NCBI RefSeq assembly: GCF_019457475.1 | Contig: NZ_CP080413.1 | Location: forward strand, 1,240,001 to 1,304,000 | Reading direction: 5' to 3' | Source of the DNA: Shewanella acanthi | GTDB lineage: Bacteria; Pseudomonadota; Gammaproteobacteria; Enterobacterales; Shewanellaceae | DNA: 64,000 nt | Shown here: positions 58,014-64,000 of the stretch, piece by piece | Position numbering within the stretch: position 1 is the first letter of the stretch | Layout of the letters: every line of letters begins with the position of its first letter | Made by a program: the position numbers and the translations under genes | The notes under the pieces: generated by a model | Told to the model about the DNA's origin: nothing | Databases searched by the model: none | The model's input: only the letters and a program-made list of their open reading frames with translations

Positions 58014-60836
58014 TTAACACTGCTGAAATTGATTAATAAATTGCTGAGCATACTCAAGAATATTGGTTGATGTATCAAATTTGGGCTTCATGCGAATGAG
58101 CAGTTGTGTGTCCCCTGTGGGTTGTTTTTTGATGTTAATAGGTTCTTTTTTTCTGGCAAATATTTCACGAAGCAATTGCGCTTGTCTGTCGCTCCGTAAT
58201 TTCCGATTGATTGTTAATTCGAAACTGAACGCTAGCCAATTCCATTCCCTTTGCCTGAACACTTTTGTGAACGCTTTGGCATTTTTGACATTACACGCGA
58301 GCATTATGCACAGAGACTGATTTTCAGCATTGAGTGTCACTGGTGGTAAAAACCGCAGGGCGGTTATCTGGCCTTTCTCCAACGACATCATCTGGTGCTG
58401 AGAACCGAGCGACCAAACTTGCGATAATGCGCCAAAATCAATGTGTTTTTGTTTGAGCATTTGCCCTATATAAAAACCGAGTTGCGTTGATGAACTGTTT
58501 ATCAAGCCGTTATTCCAACGGCGGTATACTGCATCCGTAGCCTGAAGCAGTTGGGAAGGCAAGGCTGATATTTTGGGTTTATACACAATGTTGATTAACT
58601 CATGCTCTGAAATTCTGATTTTTTGAGAGCGTTTTTCATCGAGTGTTTTTTGCGCATACTCGGGACTGTGTTTGCTTAACACTCTTGATAAATCATTTGA
58701 CGTTGCCGAGAGCTTTAGCAAATAGCGTAACTCGCTGTGGGTAAATTCTCGTTTTGTGTTCACATTATGAAATGGGCTCAGAACAGGGAGCAAGGTTTCG
58801 AGAGAATGTAGGTACGACCAACGGGTTGTGTCGTAGCTGGCATGACCGATTTGAGAACATACTTCATCTAATAAAATGCCATCGTTTACGTGATAAAATT
58901 CCCTTCCTTCAAGCCAATATTCGAAGCGCCTATTAATCACCTTATCGCTTAAGACTTCAGCTTCTAGTTTTTGAGTATCAACAGCTCGGTATTGCTCTGA
59001 TGTGTAACATGCTAAATGTAGTGCTTGCTGCATAAACAGGTGCACACCACTGTGGCGCAAGTGATGGAAGTTAACGTCGTTACCAAACATTGCTTTCAAG
59101 GTTCGAGTCACTGGCAACAAGTAATACAGCTGACGGGAGTGTATAGGTTCATTATCAAACCCAATAAATGGGTCGTCAGCAGCAGAGTGTTCTTTTAATC
59201 GTTTTATTACGCTAAAAAAATTGCGGTATTGGTGGGGGATTACGGTATTAACAGTTCTAGACTTACCGTTTTTAGTTTTTCCTTCTTTTGTGTGAGTGAC
59301 TTGAAGCCTCAGTTGATGAGTGTTTGGGTCAAAACTAACATCTTTATTGCGTAATCGTAGAATTTCACCGCGGCGTAGCATGCCAAACACCCCAAGTAGC
59401 GCAGAGGTGACTGCAAATAAACTGCGAAATGGGTTGTCAGTTGGACTATCTACTAGCAGTGAGATCAGTACTTCGAACTCTGACATCGCTAAACAGAATG
59501 CGCTGACGGTAGGCCGGTTAGTTGGGTAAGTAAAATCTGAAATATCCAGTGATTCAGTTAACTCCTGAACGCTTATGAATTTTAGAAAATAGTAAATCAT
59601 CAATTGTGCAGAGTCTGACTCTGCAGCATTGAATACCTTTACCGCCCAATTGTTCAGACTGTCTTCATGGACCGCATCAACGTAAGGAAGTGGGTATTGT
59701 TCAAGCAACTTTTCAAAGCTGGTGTATTTGACGATAGAACTTAGTGCTAATTTTGATTTTTTAACGCCACCCAATGTGAGTAGTTGCTCCGTGTATAAAT
59801 AGAGCATGTTCGGCAGTATATCTCCAGCTTCCCAAGATGGCTTAAACGCTGATGTGTTGCTATTTGCAGGCTGTTTTAAAAGCAACTCTTTGTGTGGCCG
59901 ATACTTTTTATTCTGTTCAGCAGTAAGATGGGTAAACCACTCTAAATCCCAATCGATATTGTAAATGTTCGCAGACGCACCTGAAATAATTGGAACAGCT
60001 AGTTTTGAGAATCCCACATGACGTTCGGGATACGAGAGGTCTTTCAAAAATGTGGGTGGAATAGCATAGTGAACAAACCAAAATATTTGAAATCGATGCT
60101 GCCATTGGAATCGTATGGCTGCAGGTAAATTGTTTTGCGCTGCAAATTGATTTAACGCTTCAAGTAATTGCGCTTCTGTCACTTTTGAGGAACGTTGCGC
60201 ATAGTAATCACTTAGTAAACGTTCACTTACTAACGATAGGTAGTAGTGGGTAAAATATGCGGTAACTTCATCTTGCTTTAAATGCCAGATTTTAAGTCTT
60301 GGCTTTGCCTGGCTGTAATCAATAGAATCGGAACAGTTCAGAACTTGGCTGATATGCGCTAAATTCAGTGGTGCGATCTCAAATGCAATCGCGAGCGTGA
60401 TAAAGGCAACTGACATTGAGTTGCGCTTTTCATAGAATGTGATTTTCTCACTCTGGTAACATTGATATAGGCGAGATGCATTGCCCAGTTCTGGCGCAAT
60501 TTTTTCTAACCATTGATGATCTTTGTCTGTCAGTTTTTGTTGGACTTGTTCTGGCAACTCCCAATTGCAACTATCTGCAAGGTATTGAAGAATTTCATTT
60601 AATGCTTGCCGATAGAGTTTCTGTTTTCCCGTAGGTACTTGACCAATTTTGCCCTTGGCTTCTTTAATTTGCTCGTCGCTAAGTTTTCTTTCTTTGGTGA
60701 AATAACTGGGCCAGTGCTGTAATACCCAAGCAAAATCTTCGATTGGTGCACAAGGGATACTTTGCCATTCAAAAAATTGCTGAATTTTCTGAGCTTCTTC
60801 CTTGATTTTTAAGTCGTTGATTTTGCAATCAGACAT
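58014..60836 (-). CDS. Large tyrosine recombinase (940 aa)
   Basis: The catalytic domain is complete: Arg in GVFGMLRRGEILRLRNKDV (about 487), Lys in THTKEGKTKNGKSRT, HxxR in NFHHLRHSGVHLFM (about 590), His in CSQIGHASYDTTRWSYLHS with Tyr following (about 665-675). Unusually long: about 480 residues precede it and 250 follow. The N-terminal part is helical and without a recognised domain. Starts inside the end of the 540-aa gene (8-base overlap, ATGTCTGA) and is followed by the clamp-like gene, so the three are one operon. Comparable large partners occur in multi-recombinase elements such as the gammaproteobacterial recombinase trios, a link I could not test. Confidence 0.85.
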   Translation of the reverse strand: MSDCKINDLKIKEEAQKIQQFFEWQSIPCAPIEDFAWVLQHWPSYFTKERKLSDEQIKEAKGKIGQVPTGKQKLYRQALNEILQYLADSCNWELPEQVQQKLTDKDHQWLEKIAPELGNASRLYQCYQSEKITFYEKRNSMSVAFITLAIAFEIAPLNLAHISQVLNCSDSIDYSQAKPRLKIWHLKQDEVTAYFTHYYLSLVSERLLSDYYAQRSSKVTEAQLLEALNQFAAQNNLPAAIRFQWQHRFQIFWFVHYAIPPTFLKDLSYPERHVGFSKLAVPIISGASANIYNIDWDLEWFTHLTAEQNKKYRPHKELLLKQPANSNTSAFKPSWEAGDILPNMLYLYTEQLLTLGGVKKSKLALSSIVKYTSFEKLLEQYPLPYVDAVHEDSLNNWAVKVFNAAESDSAQLMIYYFLKFISVQELTESLDISDFTYPTNRPTVSAFCLAMSEFEVLISLLVDSPTDNPFRSLFAVTSALLGVFGMLRRGEILRLRNKDVSFDPNTHQLRLQVTHTKEGKTKNGKSRTVNTVIPHQYRNFFSVIKRLKEHSAADDPFIGFDNEPIHSRQLYYLLPVTRTLKAMFGNDVNFHHLRHSGVHLFMQQALHLACYTSEQYRAVDTQKLEAEVLSDKVINRRFEYWLEGREFYHVNDGILLDEVCSQIGHASYDTTRWSYLHSLETLLPVLSPFHNVNTKREFTHSELRYLLKLSATSNDLSRVLSKHSPEYAQKTLDEKRSQKIRISEHELINIVYKPKISALPSQLLQATDAVYRRWNNGLINSSSTQLGFYIGQMLKQKHIDFGALSQVWSLGSQHQMMSLEKGQITALRFLPPVTLNAENQSLCIMLACNVKNAKAFTKVFRQREWNWLAFSFELTINRKLRSDRQAQLLREIFARKKEPINIKKQPTGDTQLLIRMKPKFDTSTNILEYAQQFINQFQQC

Positions 60837-62451
60837 AGCGCATCTCTTTCAGACCCAAACGGACAGGCAAAGAATTTAAATAAGATTTCAACTTGCTAGT
60901 AGTTGCTGGAAACTGGTTATCTGCGCCCAGATGTTCCCCAACAATTGAGTGACCCATTAAACGGTCTATATCATTGTCATGTAAGCGGCTGGTTGATGGC
61001 GTAGTAATCGCGCATTGAGCAAAGAAGTGTCTTAATTGATAGGGGACAACGCCGGGCCAAACCTCATTCATAAATTGGCGTAAGGAGCGATTTGATAAAT
61101 GGGAGTGTTCCCCTAACTCATTTAAGTAAAACCAAATAACATCCCCTTGCTTAACTTTGGGGAGCTGTTGTATTAGCTTAAATTGAAGTGTTAAGTAATT
61201 TTTTATTTCTTGCTGTAGGTAGTCTGCAAGATAGATGCATCGCAATTTGCCCTTATCTTTGATAAATGCGGAATCACTATACGAGTAGTACCTCCACTCG
61301 ATGCTAATCGAATGGGTAGGTCTTGCACCTGTCAGTAATACAAATAAGAGTGCGATGCGACTAGTAGCTGCATTGTAATATGTTAACCACGCAGAGCTAT
61401 CTTGCTGCCCGTTGCTCGCTATAAGTCCCCCTTTCGGCTGAAGTAATTTTACGTGTTGATCCAATCTTAATAAAAATTGGCAAACCTCATTTTCATCTAA
61501 AAAGCGCTTACGTCTAATGTTGATTGTTTCGCATGGAACCAACTTTTTCTGGTGGTTAGATGTATCCATCTGATACTGACAAATTCGACCTGGAGTAGAT
61601 AGATATTTTGCAAGCTTAGGAGATTCAAAAATGATATTTCTAGAAAAGTCATGGCTATAGCTGTCAAATTTTTTATGCAAATTAATTTTTCTAGCGGCAT
61701 CAATGATCCTAGATAAATAGCGGTTGCGAGCTTCGAAAATTCGATAACGGATTTGATCGCTATCCATTTGTTGATAGTGGCTTGCATGGCGGTGATGCAG
61801 TGACTTATCCAATATCAGTTGCATTCTAACTGTTGCCGTTAATGTGTTATCAACGAGCGCGCAATCGTTGAAGTAATCAAAAAATGCATCTTTTCGTTCG
61901 CGTGAGTGCTGTGTCAGTGAGTCAGGAGTCTTCCACGGTTGTGATAGCAGATTAAATAAAATAGCTCTTGCTTCTTCATTTAAAGCTGGCGTGTTGTAGC
62001 GCAATTTACTGATACTTGGTTGTAATAGTCGATTGAGGTGGGCAGGAAGTGGTTGCCAAAGGTAGCGAGTTTGTCCAGCTAGTTGATATGGTGAAGCTAA
62101 TTCCCCCCACGATTCACTGCCATCATCGATTGTTCGCAGCGCATTTTTAACGCAATCGAGCGCGCCTGATACTCGGAAAAACAGCGGGATATCGTGCTGG
62201 CGCTCGATACATCCTAGTTTACCGGTGAGCCAGAGCACGAGTCCTGTGAGTGTTATCTCAGACTGATATGTCGATGGAACTCTGGCGAGTTTACTTAAAA
62301 AAATAGCAAAAGTTACAGCATGTGTGTCGGCATCAGGATACACACCACCAGAGTTTTTTTGTCTATTGGATGCTGAAATTTGATTACTTGAAATCATTTG
62401 CTGCTCTTGATGTTGTGCAACTAGTGAATATAAATAGAGCAAACACGTCAT
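60829..62451 (-). CDS. Second recombinase-like protein of the operon (540 aa)
   Basis: First gene of the three-gene operon. The C-terminal third has the tyrosine-recombinase pattern: Arg in LLTGARPTHSISIEW (about 376), Arg/His in VPYQLRHFFAQCAI (about 474) and His in IDRLMGHSIVGEHLG (about 500). The nucleophile Tyr is not obvious; candidates are in KLKSYLNSLP or the last MRYV. Residues 1-330 are helical with no known domain. Start taken as ATG 62451 with a weak GAGA; an ATG at 62397 is also possible. May be a recombinase subunit with a regulatory or target-choice role. Confidence 0.72.
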   Translation of the reverse strand: MTCLLYLYSLVAQHQEQQMISSNQISASNRQKNSGGVYPDADTHAVTFAIFLSKLARVPSTYQSEITLTGLVLWLTGKLGCIERQHDIPLFFRVSGALDCVKNALRTIDDGSESWGELASPYQLAGQTRYLWQPLPAHLNRLLQPSISKLRYNTPALNEEARAILFNLLSQPWKTPDSLTQHSRERKDAFFDYFNDCALVDNTLTATVRMQLILDKSLHHRHASHYQQMDSDQIRYRIFEARNRYLSRIIDAARKINLHKKFDSYSHDFSRNIIFESPKLAKYLSTPGRICQYQMDTSNHQKKLVPCETINIRRKRFLDENEVCQFLLRLDQHVKLLQPKGGLIASNGQQDSSAWLTYYNAATSRIALLFVLLTGARPTHSISIEWRYYSYSDSAFIKDKGKLRCIYLADYLQQEIKNYLTLQFKLIQQLPKVKQGDVIWFYLNELGEHSHLSNRSLRQFMNEVWPGVVPYQLRHFFAQCAITTPSTSRLHDNDIDRLMGHSIVGEHLGADNQFPATTSKLKSYLNSLPVRLGLKEMRYV

Positions 62452-62967
62452 ACGTGATTTCTCAAGATATACGTTATCTATAAATTAAGAAATAATTTGG
62501 GTACTTAATTAAACATCTGAGTATGTTGCTTTAATGTTTTTTTGTTTTTTTTATGTTATTTATCAGTTGTTTTTTAAAGCCCCTGTTCATAAAACCTGCA
62601 CTTGTGGCAATGTCGGGTATGACTGATTTTGAAAAAGGTTAAATTAAACTGTTTTTATTGTATTATGAGTAAATATAATGGTACTGGGTTTATTTTGCGC
62701 AGCATCAAGGTTTCATCTCGATATTATTAAGTTGATAAGTGCTCTAAAAATGGCATTGAGAGTAATATTGGAAAGCAGAAACGTGATTTTGGAGTGTCAT
62801 GGTTTGTTACTAAAAACTGTTTTATAAAGAATTAAGTTATAAATTTTGAATTGATATACGAAATGGAATTCGAGCATTTGGCGAGTGTATCTATTTGTTT
62901 TTTTAAAAGATATTTGTCATTTTTAAAGCGAATTCAGTTACAGTGATTACATTTTTTGAGTGGTTTT
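62452..62967. other. 516-base AT-rich region between the operon and wecA
   Basis: It must hold the promoter of the - strand recombinase operon (AT-rich stretch next to 62460-62500) and of the + strand wecA gene. The right edge of the element may lie here. I see no supported gene, RNA or long repeat. Confidence 0.6.
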
Positions 62968-64000
62968 ATGTTGACTGGAATGATTATTTTAAGTGTTTTT
63001 TTTGCCTCATTAGTTAGCTTGTTCTTATTTCGGCTTTGTGCTCCGAAAGTAGGTTTGGTTGATAAACCGAATGATCGCAAGTTACATGTAGGTCAAATTC
63101 CTTTGGTTGGTGGTGTTTCAGTTTTTACTACTATTGCGTTGACACTATTTTTTAATCCAGAATTACTGCTCGAACCCCAGTTGTATGTTTGCTGTTCTTT
63201 AATTTTGGTCATTGTAGGGGTTATTGATGACCGTTATGACATTAGTTTTAAACTCAGACTGTTTATTCAAGCGGCAGTGTCTATTGGGATGATCCTGATA
63301 GGCGAACGTAGTTTGCACAATCTAGGCTATTTAATGGGAAGCGATGAAATTCGGATCCCTGAAATCGCGAGTTATTGCCTAACGGTTATTGCCGTGATCG
63401 GTGCGATTAATGCCTTTAATATGGTTGATGGTATTGACGGTTTATTAGGTGGATTAGCCTCAGTTACTTTTGCGGGCTTAGGCTTGCTTTTTTATTGGTA
63501 CGGGATGCATAACTTCGCTTCGTTCTGTGTGCTGCTCGTTGTTGCTATGCTGCCTTACATCATGCTCAACCTAGGATTTCCATTCGGCAAACGTTTCAAA
63601 GTATTTATGGGCGATGCGGGCAGCATCTTTATCGGTTTTACCGTAATTTGGTTACTAGTTGTTGGAAGCCAGGGAGAGCATGCTACTGCGATTCGACCTG
63701 TCACAGCACTGTGGTTAATTGCTTTACCCTTGATGGATATGGCTTGCATTATGATCCGCCGTATTCGCAAAGGACAATCGCCATTTAAGCCAGATCGCGA
63801 ACATTTACATCACATTTGTCAGCGTGTAGGTCTATCGTCACGTGCTTCTTTGTTACTGATTTGCACTATAGCGATGATAATAGCGGGTATCGGAATCGTA
63901 TCAGAAGTCTATAAAGTCAATGAGAACATCATGTTTTTGGCATTTTTGTTGATGTTTTTTATTTATTTTTTGTTGTTAAATAATATCTGGCGGATCACTT
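62968..64000 (+). CDS. wecA: WecA-type undecaprenyl-phosphate sugar-1-phosphate transferase, 3' end cut by the window
   Basis: Starts polysaccharide synthesis by moving GlcNAc-1-phosphate (or a like sugar) to undecaprenyl phosphate. 344 codons are visible and the frame is still open at base 64000. About ten membrane helices; cytoplasmic motifs GVIDDRYD (Asp pair, about 87-88), NAFNMVDGIDGLLGG, FMGDAGSIFIGF and the HLHH box (DREHLHHICQRVG) are all present. ATG 62968 has GAG about 9 bases upstream. It probably serves the cluster at 33-54 kb. The first 89 codons may come from the mobile element (see findings). Confidence 0.93.
   Translation, partial: MLTGMIILSVFFASLVSLFLFRLCAPKVGLVDKPNDRKLHVGQIPLVGGVSVFTTIALTLFFNPELLLEPQLYVCCSLILVIVGVIDDRYDISFKLRLFIQAAVSIGMILIGERSLHNLGYLMGSDEIRIPEIASYCLTVIAVIGAINAFNMVDGIDGLLGGLASVTFAGLGLLFYWYGMHNFASFCVLLVVAMLPYIMLNLGFPFGKRFKVFMGDAGSIFIGFTVIWLLVVGSQGEHATAIRPVTALWLIALPLMDMACIMIRRIRKGQSPFKPDREHLHHICQRVGLSSRASLLLICTIAMIIAGIGIVSEVYKVNENIMFLAFLLMFFIYFLLLNNIWRIT

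Larger units (their letters stand above)
55279..62967. mobile_element. Integrated element with integrase plus recombinase/clamp-like operon
   Basis: About 7.7 kb, inserted after codon 90 of a wecA-type gene. All genes are on the - strand: a 540-aa and a 940-aa recombinase, a clamp-like protein, and near the left end a phage-type integrase. No separate cargo genes are visible. The left edge is sharp (end of wecA homology at 55278). The right edge is uncertain: it may be within 62452-62967 or, if the element supplied the 5' half of the complete wecA, near 63234. No exact direct repeat was found by eye; the two wecA copies share only GATGAxCG at the break. Confidence 0.75.

Noticed and set aside
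62679..62828. 49-codon + strand frame upstream of wecA
   Set aside because: No ribosome site, no family resemblance and AT-rich surroundings; not supported as a gene.

Overview
The window looks like a chromosome segment of a polarly flagellated gammaproteobacterium, most likely Shewanella. The evidence is gene content and order: a single fliF-to-cheW flagellar/chemotaxis block with flhF, flhG, fliA, parC and parP inside it, followed by mlaA, an RssB-like regulator, a POT peptide transporter and an RfaH-controlled surface polysaccharide cluster. Species cannot be fixed from this sequence alone.

Bases 1-25.3 kb, all on the + strand, carry the tightly packed late flagellar and chemotaxis genes: fliF (3' part), G, H, I, J, K, L, M, N, O, P, Q, R, flhB, flhA, flhF, flhG, fliA, cheY, cheZ, cheA, cheB, an unknown membrane-anchored protein gene, parC, parP, cheW and a DUF2802-type gene. 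Two textbook sigma-54 (-24/-12) sites lie before fliK and flhA. They divide the block into at least a basal-body unit, a fliK-flhB unit and an flhA-to-chemotaxis unit. Facing this block on the - strand is a two-gene unit, a second FliK-like protein followed by a free-standing FlhB C-terminal-like protein.

Bases 28-32 kb hold mlaA (without a lipoprotein cysteine), an RssB-like response regulator and a dtpA-type transporter. rfaH then precedes a long leader containing a perfect ops element, and the polysaccharide cluster (33-54.6 kb) follows. It has export/chain-length genes (wza-like, wzz), UDP-ManNAcA synthesis (wecB, wecC), a very AT-rich core (wzy, wzx, acetyltransferase, three glycosyltransferases), dTDP-rhamnose synthesis (rmlBADC), another GT2, GDP-mannose synthesis (manC, manB) and a decayed ugd. 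A four-helix-bundle (23S-IVP-type) gene flanked by degenerate heptamer repeats sits between wza and wzz. The expected product is a heteropolysaccharide with rhamnose, mannose and ManNAcA built on an undecaprenyl carrier charged by the WecA-type enzyme at the right end.

Bases 55.28-62.45 kb are an integrated element, all coding on the - strand. It has a phage-type tyrosine integrase with an adjacent terminator and, divergently spaced from it, a tightly coupled three-gene operon: a 540-aa recombinase-like protein, a 940-aa tyrosine recombinase with a full catalytic set, and a 424-aa protein that reads like a DnaN-type sliding clamp and ends in a clamp-binding-type peptide (QVDLFGF). The element breaks a wecA-type gene after codon 90. 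A second, complete but divergent wecA 5' half lies at the other end and continues into the only wecA 3' half present. This suggests that the element brought its own wecA promoter and N-terminus. This element is the most interesting part of the window.
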